A DNA stretch of 64,000 bases, from contig NZ_QKSM01000003.1 of NCBI RefSeq assembly GCF_003234185.1, positions 124,001 to 188,000 on the forward strand, written 5' to 3'. This stretch comes from Curtobacterium sp. MCSS17_008. Its GTDB lineage: Bacteria; Actinomycetota; Actinomycetes; Actinomycetales; Microbacteriaceae. The notes beneath the pieces were generated by a model. The model had not been told where the DNA came from. It ran no database searches and saw nothing but the letters and a program-made list of their open reading frames with translations. Both the position numbers and the translations under genes were made by a program. Shown piece after piece: positions 1-8,232 of the stretch (its first letter is position 1; every line of letters begins with the position of its first letter).

Positions 1-506
1 CGTACGACGCCGGGCTGAAGCGCACGGTCTGGTCCGTCGTGCCGTTCGTGGTGGCCTTCGGCCTGCTGCCGGTCGTCGCGGTCGCGGCCGGCGGCAGTCA
101 GGACGCAGCGTGGCCGGCGTGGTGGGCGATCGCGACCGGTGCCGTGTTCGGCATCGCGATCCACTGCACGAACGTTCTGCCCGACCTGCTCGACGACGAG
201 GCCACCGGTGTCCGGGGGTTCCCGCACCGACTGGGGCTCCGCGGTGCCGGCACGCTCGCGTTCGGGGCGCTCGTCGTGGCCGCGGCGCTCGTGCTCGGCG
301 GTCAGCTGGGCGGCGACGACCCCGCGCGGGGCGGTGCCGTGGTGCTGGCGGTCGTCGGTGCCCTGGTGGTGGTCGTGCTCGCCGCGGTCGGCATCCGACT
401 GGTCTTCGCCGGTCGTCCGACCCGGGCCCTGTTCCGGCTCGTGATCGCGTCGTCGCTCGTGCTCGTCGTGGAGCTCGGCGTGGCCGGCGCACGGCTCGTC
501 GCCTGA
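1..506 (+). CDS. UbiA-family prenyltransferase, C-terminal part (5' cut by window)
   Basis: The frame is open from base 3 to the TGA at 504-506, so the gene begins upstream of the window. The visible 167 residues are strongly hydrophobic with about four to five membrane segments. A polar loop near visible residues 55-75 contains NVLPDLLDDEATGVRGFPHR, which matches the second Asp-rich (DxxxD) motif that UbiA enzymes use to bind prenyl diphosphate through Mg. The family transfers prenyl groups to aromatic or other acceptors at the membrane, for example in menaquinone, heme or lipid synthesis; the acceptor cannot be told here. It converges on the FAD monooxygenase gene, with 46 bases between them. 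Confidence 0.85.
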   Translation, partial: YDAGLKRTVWSVVPFVVAFGLLPVVAVAAGGSQDAAWPAWWAIATGAVFGIAIHCTNVLPDLLDDEATGVRGFPHRLGLRGAGTLAFGALVVAAALVLGGQLGGDDPARGGAVVLAVVGALVVVVLAAVGIRLVFAGRPTRALFRLVIASSLVLVVELGVAGARLVA

Positions 507-513
507 GCGCGGA

Positions 514-528
514 GCGCAGGCGCTGCGC
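514..528. terminator. Short GC hairpin between convergent genes
   Basis: GCGCAG-GCG-CTGCGC forms a 6-bp stem with a 3-base loop in the 46-base gap between the convergent UbiA and monooxygenase genes. It has no T-tract. Position suggests a two-way terminator, but the stem is short and such stems arise easily in GC-rich DNA. Confidence 0.35.
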
Positions 529-552
529 GCGGCGCATCGACCCCCACGCCGC

Positions 553-1725
553 TCAGGCCCACCGCATCGCGTACACCCGGGCCAGACCGTCCGCCGTCGG
601 CAGCGCCAGGAGGGTCCGGAGCAACGCTTCCCGTCCGGCCGACCCGAGCGTCCCGGTCGGTCGTCCGAGCGCCATGTTCAGCTCCGCCTGCCGGGCGGCC
701 CGTCGCGCTGCGGCCAGCCGCCGTGCGGCGTACCGCGGCCAGGGCCCCGGTGCACCCGACGCGACCGCGTCGGCCAGGACCGGCACCAGCGCGGCGGCAT
801 CGAGCCACCCGAGGTTCATGCCCTGACCGCCGATCGGGCTGATCTCGTGCGCGGCGTCCCCGACGAGCACGACCCGACCCACACCGACGCGGGAGGCCTC
901 GCGCCGCCGCACCCGGAAGCCGCTCGTCATCGTGCAGGTGGCCGGATCCGGGCGTGCACCGGTGCGCTCGGCGACGATCGCGGCGAGCCGTGCCGCCTCT
1001 GCGGCGTCGGGAGCACCGCCGGCAGCCGCGGAGGCGACGTCGTCCGGCACGAGGGCGACGTACCGCCGGCGGCCCTGGGGGAGCGGGAACGACTCGACGA
1101 CGCCGAGCGGGCCGACGTCGACGAGCGCCGCCGACCGGGCGTCCGGCGGCTCGGGGTCCGCGAAGTCGCCCATCACGTAGCGGTCGCCGTAGTCCCGTCC
1201 GGTCGTGCCGACGCCGAGCAGACCGCGCACGGCGCTCTTCGCTCCGTCCGCCCCGACGACGAACGCCGCCTCGACGCTGACCGGTCCGCCGTCGGGCCCC
1301 GTACCGTGTGCGTGGACGTGCGTCCGGTGTCGGACGAGCCCGGTCAGGGTCGTGCCGGTGCGCAGGACGCCGCAGGCGAGCCGGTCGCGCAGGAGCGTCT
1401 CGGTGCGGTGTTGGTCGAGCGTGGCGACGTAGGGGTGCGTGGGCGAGGCACGGTCGAAGGACAGCGTCCCGAGCACCCGCCCACGACTCCGGGCCACGCC
1501 CGTGCGGACGAGGACCGCTTCGGCCAGCACCGACGTGTCGAGACCGATCGCGGCGAACGCGTCGAGCGACGGCGGGTGGATGCCGATCGCACGGGAGCCG
1601 GTCGGTGGCGCATCACGTCGCTCCCACACGGCGACGTCGACCCCCCGCGCGGCGAGCAGCGCTGCGACGAACAGGCCGACGGGTCCACCGCCGACGACGA
1701 GGACGTCGACGCGCTCCGTGGTCAC
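553..1725 (-). CDS. FAD-dependent aromatic-ring-hydroxylase-type monooxygenase
   Basis: A 390-residue flavoprotein monooxygenase of the PHBH/UbiH class, which uses FAD and NAD(P)H to hydroxylate or epoxidise small organic substrates. The N-terminal dinucleotide fold has GGGPVG at residues 12-17; a mid-protein VVGADGAKSAVR is the DG motif, and GDAAHEISPIGGQG from residue 289 is the GD motif binding the FAD ribityl chain. The frame stays open to 1803, but I place the start at the GTG at 1725: it lies just before the flavin fold and has TAGGCT (1733-1738, minus strand) 7 bases upstream, indicating a leaderless transcript. The substrate is unknown. The neighbouring UbiA gene is convergent, so a shared quinone pathway is possible but unsupported. 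Confidence 0.9.
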   Translation of the reverse strand: MTTERVDVLVVGGGPVGLFVAALLAARGVDVAVWERRDAPPTGSRAIGIHPPSLDAFAAIGLDTSVLAEAVLVRTGVARSRGRVLGTLSFDRASPTHPYVATLDQHRTETLLRDRLACGVLRTGTTLTGLVRHRTHVHAHGTGPDGGPVSVEAAFVVGADGAKSAVRGLLGVGTTGRDYGDRYVMGDFADPEPPDARSAALVDVGPLGVVESFPLPQGRRRYVALVPDDVASAAAGGAPDAAEAARLAAIVAERTGARPDPATCTMTSGFRVRRREASRVGVGRVVLVGDAAHEISPIGGQGMNLGWLDAAALVPVLADAVASGAPGPWPRYAARRLAAARRAARQAELNMALGRPTGTLGSAGREALLRTLLALPTADGLARVYAMRWA

Positions 1726-1774
1726 GCAGGCGAGCCTACGGAACCGCCCGCCCGCACCCCCCAGGAGACGACGT

Positions 1775-1818
1775 CGGACGGGAGGCGCGGTGCGGGGCCG
1801 CACCGTGCCTCCCGTCCG
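1775..1818. terminator. Intergenic hairpin repeat, copy 1 (A-type)
   Basis: Two 19-base arms (1775-1793 and 1800-1818) pair around a 6-base loop with one G-T wobble. The core is CGGACGGGAGGC. It starts directly after the stop codon of the minus-strand acyltransferase gene (1819), so it is placed as that gene's terminator. No T-tract follows. It belongs to the repeat family described in the findings. Confidence 0.8.
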
Positions 1819-3027
1819 TCAGGTGGTGACGTGGTCGCGCGCGGCGCGGTCCGCCGCGACCAGGCGGCGCGCCTCGCGGAACCGTTTCTGCGCCTTCTCG
1901 ACCGGTACCTCCACGGCGTGGGCAGCGCCGACGGCGACCACGACCGCGACCCCGAGCAACCAGACCTTGCCCCACGGGCCGTCGGCGAACGGGTCGAGGA
2001 GCGCGATGACGAGCGGGTGCCAGAGGTACGCGGCGTACGACACACGTCGGCCGAACCACGAGGTCGGTGACCAGGCGAGCGCGACCGACAGCGGAGAGCG
2101 CACCGAGACGAGCCCGCCGATGAGGACCGCGGAGACGACGCCGGTCAGGGGCAGGACGACGCTGAAGGTCCAGGCGTGCTGCGCCCAGTCGTCGCCGATC
2201 CAGAGCATCACCCCGGCGAGCAGCACGATGCCGGCCCAGGTCGCGACGTGTCCGGCGAGGCCGGCGGCCCAGCTGCGCACGCGTTCGTCGTCGAGGAGCA
2301 GGGCGAGCAGGCACCCCGTCGCCAGCGGGACGACGCCGAGCACGGGGGAGAAGTACACGTCGGGCGTCGCACCGCTGTTCGGCGTCCGGTAGACGAGTCC
2401 GGCGACCACCGAGCAGGCGACGATCACGGTGGCGAGCCCGGCGACGAGCCAGCGGCGGCGTGCGCGGAGCAGGAACAGGAGGACGAGGACCGGCGGCCAG
2501 ACCAGGTAGAACTGCTCCTCCATCGAGAGCGACCACGTGTGCGCGAACACGCCCTGCGTGGTGTCCCAGAACGACCGGAACAGGTTGCCCGTGTAGGTCA
2601 GCGCGATGAACGCTGCCTCACCGGGCCCGAACGACGCGCCCTTGTAGTCGCCGACCCAGTTCCACAGCAGCAGGCCGACCACGACGAGGGCCACCAGAGC
2701 CGGGTACAGGCGGAGCAGCCGCTTCAGCCAGAAGTTCCCGAGCCGGATCCGGCCGGTCCTCCGGTGCTCGCCGAGGAGGAGCGTCGTGATGAGGAAGCCC
2801 GACAGGGCGAAGAACACGGTGACCCCGATGAAGCCGCCCTCGAACTGCGGGACGTGCAGGTGGTACAGGATCACCATGAGGATGGCGATCGTGCGCAGTC
2901 CGTCGAGCGCCGGAGCGCGCCGGGTGAGCGGCGGCGGCACCGTCCGAGTGGCACCCGGTGCCTGACCGGCCGGTGCACTGCGGTCGATCGTGCGGGTCTG
3001 CTCGACAGCGATCGCGTTCGTCGCCAC
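1819..3027 (-). CDS. Acyltransferase 3 (OafA/YrhL-type) membrane protein
   Basis: A 402-residue integral membrane protein of the acyltransferase-3 family, which moves O-acyl groups onto cell-surface sugars or other envelope molecules. After a polar N-terminus of about 38 residues, the family opening is visible: ALDGLRTIAILMVILYHLH (about 39-57) with the conserved Arg and the catalytic His of the first membrane segment, then GVTVFFALSGFLI. About ten hydrophobic segments follow and the C-terminus is basic. The start is GTG at 3027, preceded on the minus strand by GGAGGAAGC, a strong ribosome site. The gene stands alone and is followed by a hairpin repeat. The acceptor is unknown; there is no SGNH domain, so it is the short form of the family. 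Confidence 0.9.
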   Translation of the reverse strand: MATNAIAVEQTRTIDRSAPAGQAPGATRTVPPPLTRRAPALDGLRTIAILMVILYHLHVPQFEGGFIGVTVFFALSGFLITTLLLGEHRRTGRIRLGNFWLKRLLRLYPALVALVVVGLLLWNWVGDYKGASFGPGEAAFIALTYTGNLFRSFWDTTQGVFAHTWSLSMEEQFYLVWPPVLVLLFLLRARRRWLVAGLATVIVACSVVAGLVYRTPNSGATPDVYFSPVLGVVPLATGCLLALLLDDERVRSWAAGLAGHVATWAGIVLLAGVMLWIGDDWAQHAWTFSVVLPLTGVVSAVLIGGLVSVRSPLSVALAWSPTSWFGRRVSYAAYLWHPLVIALLDPFADGPWGKVWLLGVAVVVAVGAAHAVEVPVEKAQKRFREARRLVAADRAARDHVTT

Positions 3028-3153
3028 GCTTCCTCCTGCACGGATCGATCTGACGGATGACGACCAGCGTGCTCCTCAAGGGTAAGAGGACGCTCAAGGA
3101 GCAGCGCCCGGGTGCCCGGGTGCCCAGTGCTGCGGCCCGCGGCCCGCTGCCGG

Positions 3154-4452
3154 CTACTCGGCCTTCTGCATCTGCCACGGCTCCGGCTCGCGGTCGCCGT
3201 TCGGGCGCACGGGGCGGACGTCACCGACGATCGGGATGGAGCGCTTCCGCATGAACCACAGGTAGCGGACGAAGAAGTGCGACAGGGTCGAGAGTCGGTT
3301 GCCGTTGCCGAGCAGCGACGCGATGTGCACGCCGACCCACGCGAGCCAGGCCACCGGTCCGACCATCGTGATGCCGCCGCGCAGCTGTGCGACCGCGGCG
3401 TTCGTGCCGATCGTCGCCATCGTGCCCTTGTCGAAGTACTTGAAGTGCTCGGTGGGCTTGCCGTCGAGCAGCCGCTTGACCTGCCGCGCGACGTGCTTGC
3501 CACCCTGCAGCGCGGGCTGGGCGAGCTGGGCGAGCGCGTCGTCCTGGGCGGCGATGTCACCCGCCGAGAAGATCCGCTCGACGCCCTTGACGCTCAGGTC
3601 GTCGTTCACCTGGATGCGTCCGCCGTGGGTCTGCGGCATGCCCCAGCCGGAGACCTCCTTGTGCGCGGCGACACCCGTGGCCCAGATGACCTGCGACGCG
3701 GGGATGAACTCGCCGGACGCGGTGACGACGCCGTCGGGCTTGACCTCGGCGACGCCGGTGTTCAGCCGGAGCTCGACGCCGCGCTTCCGCAGGATCTTCG
3801 CCGCGTACCGGCGGAGCCGCGGCGCGAACGGCTTGAGCAGCTCGCCGCTGCGGTGCACGAGGGTGATCGAGATGTTGCCGCGCTCGATCTCCGGGTAGGC
3901 GCCGACGAGCGCCTGGTCGCGGAGCTCGGCCAGGGCACCGGCCATCTCGACGCCCGTCGCGCCGCCGCCGACGATCACGATCCGGATCTCGTCGGGACCC
4001 TGTTGGGCAGCGGCCTGCTCGAGGCGGGTGAACAGCTCGTCGCGGATCCGGAGCGCCTGCGACCGCGAGTACATCGAGTACGCGTACTCGTAGGCGCCGG
4101 GCGTGCCGAAGTAGCTCGTGTTGACGCCGTTCGCCAGGATCAGCCAGTCGTAGTGCAGGTGCTCGCCGTCGGACATCTCGGCGATGCGCTCCTCGGGGCG
4201 GATGCCCGTGAGCAGTCCCTGCCGGAAGTCGGCGTTGGCCTGCTTCGCCCGCAGGCTGCGCAGGAAGTACGTGACGTCGCCCGCGTTGAGGCCGCCGGTG
4301 GCGACCTGGTACATGAGCGGCTGGAACATGTTGTAGACGTGCCGGTCGACGAGCGTCACCCGGACGTCGGCGTCGGCGAGCTCGCGCATGGCCGCGATCC
4401 CCGCGAAGCCACCCCCGACGATGACGACGTGCGGGCGGGTGTCCTCGGACAT
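3154..4452 (-). CDS. ndh: Type II NADH:quinone oxidoreductase (NDH-2)
   Basis: A 432-residue single-subunit NADH dehydrogenase that passes electrons from NADH through FAD to menaquinone at the inner face of the membrane without pumping protons. Two Rossmann motifs are seen: GGGFAG at residues 13-18 for FAD and VIVGGGATGVEMAG near residues 160-173 for NADH. The later ATGVAAHK and FSAGDIAAQDD match the FAD-closing region of the family, and a hydrophobic stretch near residues 360-390 fits C-terminal membrane attachment. The ATG at 4452 has GGAG 8-9 bases upstream on the minus strand and starts at the usual distance before the first motif. Length is normal. It is monocistronic; the flanking acyltransferase is unrelated. 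Confidence 0.95.
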   Translation of the reverse strand: MSEDTRPHVVIVGGGFAGIAAMRELADADVRVTLVDRHVYNMFQPLMYQVATGGLNAGDVTYFLRSLRAKQANADFRQGLLTGIRPEERIAEMSDGEHLHYDWLILANGVNTSYFGTPGAYEYAYSMYSRSQALRIRDELFTRLEQAAAQQGPDEIRIVIVGGGATGVEMAGALAELRDQALVGAYPEIERGNISITLVHRSGELLKPFAPRLRRYAAKILRKRGVELRLNTGVAEVKPDGVVTASGEFIPASQVIWATGVAAHKEVSGWGMPQTHGGRIQVNDDLSVKGVERIFSAGDIAAQDDALAQLAQPALQGGKHVARQVKRLLDGKPTEHFKYFDKGTMATIGTNAAVAQLRGGITMVGPVAWLAWVGVHIASLLGNGNRLSTLSHFFVRYLWFMRKRSIPIVGDVRPVRPNGDREPEPWQMQKAE

Positions 4453-4589
4453 GGTGTTCTCCAGGGTGGTGCGGTCGACGGCCACCCAGAAGGGTACGCC
4501 GGTCCGGACCCTGGTCCGTCCACCTGCCCGTCGCGCTGCCGATGGAGCGTTCCCGTCCGACGCGGACCGCCAAGCCCTCCCCGCCCCCG

Positions 4590-5138
4590 TCAGCCGGCGA
4601 ACGGCGCGTAGGTGCTCAGGACGTTGCCCCTGCTGGTCACGACGCTCTGCACCAGGCGCAGGCGCGTGGGCGGGTCGGTCGGCTCGAAGAGCTTCCGGCC
4701 GGCCCCGGCGATCGCCGGGTGCACCATGAGCTGCAGTTCGTCGAGGAGACCGGCGAAGAGCAGGTGGCGCACCAGGGTGACGCTGCCCGTGACCGCGATG
4801 TCGCCGCCGTCGCCGCCCTTGAGCTCCCGCACGAAGTCGTCGACGTCGCCCTGGATGCGGTGGGCGTTCTGCCACGTCAGGTCGTCGCCCAGGGTGGTCG
4901 AGGCGACGTGCTTCTCGATCGGGTTGATCCACTGGCCGAAGGGGTCGTCCGCGTGCGCGGGCCACCACTCGGACCACTCCAGGTAGCTCTGCTTCCCGAG
5001 CAGCACGGTCTCGTTCCGGTCCATCCACGCCGTCATCGCCGCACCGAGTTCGGCGTCGAAGGAGTCGTACTGGTACTCGTACGGGTCCTGCACCACGCCG
5101 TCGACCGACGCGAAGAGGCCCGAGGTCACCTTGCGCAT
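4590..5138 (-). CDS. Dihydrofolate-reductase-like (RibD C-terminal) protein
   Basis: A 182-residue protein of the RibD C-terminal/DHFR-like fold, common in actinobacteria as stand-alone reductases of unknown substrate. The opening MRKVTSGLFASVDGVVQDP and the later TVLLGKQSYLEW, IAVTGSVTLVRHLL and DELQLMVHPAIAGAGRKLF are typical of this group, the middle one being the NADPH-binding part. The ATG at 5138 is chosen because TATGCT lies at 5146-5151 (minus strand), 7 bases upstream, giving a leaderless transcript; the longer open frame upstream has no family similarity. It is divergent from the alpha/beta hydrolase pair, with only 96 bases between starts. True folate reductase activity should not be assumed. 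Confidence 0.88.
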   Translation of the reverse strand: MRKVTSGLFASVDGVVQDPYEYQYDSFDAELGAAMTAWMDRNETVLLGKQSYLEWSEWWPAHADDPFGQWINPIEKHVASTTLGDDLTWQNAHRIQGDVDDFVRELKGGDGGDIAVTGSVTLVRHLLFAGLLDELQLMVHPAIAGAGRKLFEPTDPPTRLRLVQSVVTSRGNVLSTYAPFAG

Positions 5139-5234
5139 GCTGCGGAGCATAGGGCGACGACGGCCCGGCGTCGAGGGTCTGTCCTCGTTGCCGAGGCTGA
5201 CCTCGCCCTGCGGACGGCCGGGTACGTTCACATC

Positions 5235-6023
5235 GTGCGCGCACGTGTGGAGTCGTTCGAGGTCGGTGGGCTGCCCGTGCGGCTCCGGACACTGGCTCCG
5301 GCCGGTCGGGTGCGGGACGCCCTCGCACCGACGGTCGTGCTGGTGCACGGCATCGGGATGTCGCACCGCTCGTTCACCCGGTCACAGCGCCACCTCGCCC
5401 GCACCCACCGCACGGTCGCCGTCGACCTGCCGGGGTTCGGCGGGCTGCCGGCTGCCGGCCGGTCGCTCGACATCGAGGAACTCGGCGACCTCGTCGTCGA
5501 GGCGGTCCGCTCGCGGGGTGTCGGGGACCTGGTGCTCGTCGGCCAGTCGATGGGGGCCCAGGTCGTCGTCGAGGCCGGTCGTCGGCACCCGGACGACGTC
5601 ACCGCCCTCGTCCTGGTCGGTCCCGTCGTGGACCCCGCACGTCGCTCCCTCGTGCAGCAGGCCCTCGACCTCGGCCGCGACACGTTCGTCGAGGACGCGC
5701 GCACGAACGGCGTCGTCCTCACCGACTACCTGCGGAGCGTCCGGCAGTACGCGCGACAGCTGCGCCCGATGCTGCGCCACCGGCTCGAGGAGGTCGTGCC
5801 GACCCTCGAGCAGCCGGTGCTCGTCGTGCGTGGCGACCGCGACCCGATCGGCCGGCGGGACTGGGCCGTCTCGCTCGCAGCGGTGGCCCGGCGGGGCGCC
5901 TTCGTCGAACTGCCGGGCGGGCACCACGTGCAGGACCGGCAGCCGGCCGCGTTCGCGCGGCTGGTCGACGAGTTCCGACGCGTGCAGGCCGTGGAGGACG
6001 CGATGACGGAGGACGCGTCGTGA
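5235..6023 (+). CDS. Alpha/beta-fold hydrolase
   Basis: A 262-residue alpha/beta hydrolase. VLVHGIG at residues 36-41 supplies the oxyanion-hole HG, GQSMG at 103-107 is the nucleophile elbow (Ser105), GDRDP near 200-204 provides the acid and GGHH near 228-231 the catalytic His, so the triad is complete. The start is GTG at 5235 with TACGTT at 5223-5228, six bases upstream (leaderless pattern). Its stop codon overlaps the start of the next hydrolase by four bases (GTGA), so the two are translationally coupled. The family covers esterases, lipases and many other enzymes; the substrate cannot be told. Confidence 0.9.
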   Translation: MRARVESFEVGGLPVRLRTLAPAGRVRDALAPTVVLVHGIGMSHRSFTRSQRHLARTHRTVAVDLPGFGGLPAAGRSLDIEELGDLVVEAVRSRGVGDLVLVGQSMGAQVVVEAGRRHPDDVTALVLVGPVVDPARRSLVQQALDLGRDTFVEDARTNGVVLTDYLRSVRQYARQLRPMLRHRLEEVVPTLEQPVLVVRGDRDPIGRRDWAVSLAAVARRGAFVELPGGHHVQDRQPAAFARLVDEFRRVQAVEDAMTEDAS

Positions 6024-6748
6024 CCGGGGGGACCACCCCGGGGACGGGCGCGGTCCCGGCGGCGGGGGAGGGGCCTCCCGACCGGGTGCCACTGCTGCGT
6101 CGCGCGTGGTGGGCGGCACTCGACTGGTGGTACGCGGCCAGGTGGCAGCTGCGGAGCGCCGGCCCGACGACCGCCGAGGACTACCGGACCGGCGACGGCC
6201 AGCCCGTCGTCGTCGTGCCGGGCGTCTACGAGACCTGGCACTTCATGCGTCCCCTGATGGACGCGTTGCACGACGCCGGTCACCCCGTCCACGTCCTGCC
6301 GGTGCTGCGGCACAACCTGCGACCCGTGCCGGAGTCGGCGCGTGAGGTCCTCGCCTACCTCGACGAGCACGACCTGCGCGGCGTCCTCGTGGTGGCGCAC
6401 AGCAAGGGCGGGCTGATCGGGAAGTACGCGATGACGCTGCCCGAGGGGGAGCGCATCGACCGGATGGTGGCGGTGTCGACGCCGTTCGCCGGGTCCGTCT
6501 ACGCGCGGCTGGCACCGGTGCCGCACCTGCGGGCCTTCCGGGCGGCGGACCCCGTGCTCGCGGCGCTCGGGCGCGACCTGGCGGTGAACGCGCGGATCAC
6601 GTCCGTGTACGGCGTCTTCGACACCCTCATCCCCGGGGGCAGCGAGCTCGACGGGGCTGCGAACGTGCGGGTGCCCGTCGGCGGGCACTTCCGGATCCTC
6701 GGCGCACGGCAGACCCGGGACGCGGTGCTCGCCGCCGCGGCGGACTGA
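6020..6748 (+). CDS. Alpha/beta hydrolase/lipase-like protein
   Basis: A 242-residue protein coupled to the upstream hydrolase through a 4-base GTGA overlap. VVVVPGVYETWHFMRPL (about 63-79) resembles the strand-3/oxyanion part of lipases such as PGPL/LipA-type proteins. VVAHSKGGLIG carries the nucleophile elbow (Ser128), with Ala-His-Ser-Lys-Gly-Gly in place of Gly-x-Ser-x-Gly, as in several putative acetyltransferase/lipase-like proteins. A later VYGVFDTLIPGGSELDG and VGGHFRIL would give the acid and His. A Trp-rich N-terminal stretch around residues 30-43 may touch the membrane. Two consecutive hydrolases suggest sequential or complementary ester cleavage, but this is inference. Confidence 0.85.
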   Translation: MTGGTTPGTGAVPAAGEGPPDRVPLLRRAWWAALDWWYAARWQLRSAGPTTAEDYRTGDGQPVVVVPGVYETWHFMRPLMDALHDAGHPVHVLPVLRHNLRPVPESAREVLAYLDEHDLRGVLVVAHSKGGLIGKYAMTLPEGERIDRMVAVSTPFAGSVYARLAPVPHLRAFRAADPVLAALGRDLAVNARITSVYGVFDTLIPGGSELDGAANVRVPVGGHFRILGARQTRDAVLAAAAD

Positions 6749-6778
6749 CGACACGGCGCCCCTGCCGAGGTGACCGCG

Positions 6779-7165
6779 TCAGGCCCCCGGGAGGAACAGG
6801 CAGAACGGGTGCCCGTCCGGGTCGAGCATGACGCGGACGTCGTCCTGCGGCTGGAACGCAGCCTCGGTCGCCCCGAGTTCGAGCGCCCGGGACACCGCTG
6901 CGGGCAGGTCCTCCACCTGGAAGTCGAGGTGTGACTGCATCCCCTGCGCGTCCGGCGTGCCCGGCCAGGTCGGCGGGACGTACGCGTCGTCGTACTGCAC
7001 CGACAGCCCCGGGCCGTGCTCGGGACGGACCCGCGCCCAGGTCGGGCCGTCCTCGTGCACGGTCCAGCCGGTCAGCGCACCGTAGAAGCGCGCGAGCGGG
7101 ATGGCGTCGGGGGACTGGAGCACGGTCGCGGCGAGCGTCGGCATCGACGGGTCGGAGGCGGTCAT
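6779..7165 (-). CDS. VOC-family (glyoxalase/bleomycin-resistance-like) protein
   Basis: A 128-residue single VOC module with two beta-alpha-beta-beta-beta halves. FYGALTGW marks the first half. SHLDFQVEDL and the C-terminal LDPDGHPFCLFLPG mark the second, where His and acidic residues usually bind a metal. Start ATG 7165 has TACGCT at 7173-7178 (minus strand) 7 bases upstream, so it is likely leaderless. Such proteins range from glyoxalases and fosfomycin-type resistance enzymes to binding proteins; no specific function is visible. A close paralogue-like protein lies at 17665-18033 and shares the same C-terminal DP(D/A)GHPFCL pattern. Confidence 0.88.
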   Translation of the reverse strand: MTASDPSMPTLAATVLQSPDAIPLARFYGALTGWTVHEDGPTWARVRPEHGPGLSVQYDDAYVPPTWPGTPDAQGMQSHLDFQVEDLPAAVSRALELGATEAAFQPQDDVRVMLDPDGHPFCLFLPGA

Positions 7166-7187
7166 GCGGCGGAGCGTACCCCTCGGA

Positions 7188-8195
7188 TCAGCGCGGGGCG
7201 GTGCTCGCGCGTTCGACGATGCGGTGCGGCACGACGACCGTCGACGGGGGAGCGTCCCGCTCGGCGATCCGACGGGTGAGCAGGTCGAGCGCCGCCGTCG
7301 CGAAGGCCCGTCGGTCGAACGCCACCGTCGTCAGCGCCGGGATCGCGAACGCCGCCGCCTCGACGTCGTCGAAGCCGACGACGCTCACCTGTTCCGGTAC
7401 GCGGACACCTCGGGCCGCGAGGACGTGCAGCACGCCGAAGGCGATCGAGTCCGTGAAGGCGAACACCGCGTCCGGGAGCTCGTTCCGGTCGAGCCACGCC
7501 GCGAAGGCCGTCGCAGCGGACCGCGTCGTCCAGGACGCCAGCGGGACGCGGAGCGCCGGATCGACCTCGAGGCCGACCGCTGCGAGCCCTGCGGTGTGGC
7601 CCCGTTCCCGCAGCTCGCTGGTCGCCGTGGCGGCGCCGGCAGACGCAGCCCCGACGATGGCGATCCGCCGGTGCCCACGGTCGAGGAGCCACGTCGTGAC
7701 CTCCTCGGCGGCGGCCCTGCTGTCCACGTGCACCTGGTCCACGTGCTCCGGCTCGACCTCGCCGATGACCACCGTCGGCGGCAGGCCCTCGGTGGTGGCG
7801 AGCACGCTCGCGCTGAGCGACACCGGGTTGAGCACGAGCCCGTCGACCAGGTGCGCCCGGGCCCGTGACACCAGGTCGCGTTCGCGCTGTGGGTCGTTGC
7901 CGGTCTGCTCGAGCTGCACGGTCCAGCCACGCTGGCGGGCGAGCTCCACGAACCACTGCGCGAGCTCCGCGGAGTGGGCGCTGCCGAGCTCCGGCAGGGT
8001 CAGCGCGATCACCCCGGAGCGGCCGTTCCGCAGGCCGCGGGCGGAGAGGTTGGGGACGTAGTCGAGCTCCGCGAGCGCCCGCTCGACCCGTTCCCGGGTC
8101 GACGGGCGCACGACGACGCCGCCGTTGATCACGTTGGAGACGGTCTTCGGGGAGACCCCGGCGCGGGCCGCGACGTCCCGCACGGTGGCGCGCAT
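7188..8195 (-). CDS. LacI-family transcriptional regulator
   Basis: A 335-residue LacI/GalR regulator. Residues 1-25 (ATVRDVAARAGVSPKTVSNVIN) form the helix-turn-helix with the hinge following to about residue 60; the rest is a periplasmic-binding-protein-like ligand domain ending in TPSTVVVPHRIVER, the usual family end. The ATG at 8195 is 7 bases from TACGCT (8203-8208, minus strand). It follows the tctCBA transporter genes on the same strand, 37 bases after tctA, but has its own leaderless promoter. It may respond to a sugar or organic acid and control a nearby uptake gene; control of tctCBA is plausible, yet the divergent two-component pair is a competing regulator. Confidence 0.93.
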   Translation of the reverse strand: MRATVRDVAARAGVSPKTVSNVINGGVVVRPSTRERVERALAELDYVPNLSARGLRNGRSGVIALTLPELGSAHSAELAQWFVELARQRGWTVQLEQTGNDPQRERDLVSRARAHLVDGLVLNPVSLSASVLATTEGLPPTVVIGEVEPEHVDQVHVDSRAAAEEVTTWLLDRGHRRIAIVGAASAGAATATSELRERGHTAGLAAVGLEVDPALRVPLASWTTRSAATAFAAWLDRNELPDAVFAFTDSIAFGVLHVLAARGVRVPEQVSVVGFDDVEAAAFAIPALTTVAFDRRAFATAALDLLTRRIAERDAPPSTVVVPHRIVERASTAPR

Positions 8196-8232
8196 CGGGT
8201 CGAGCGTAGCGGTCGCCGGCGTCGCAGCGCGG

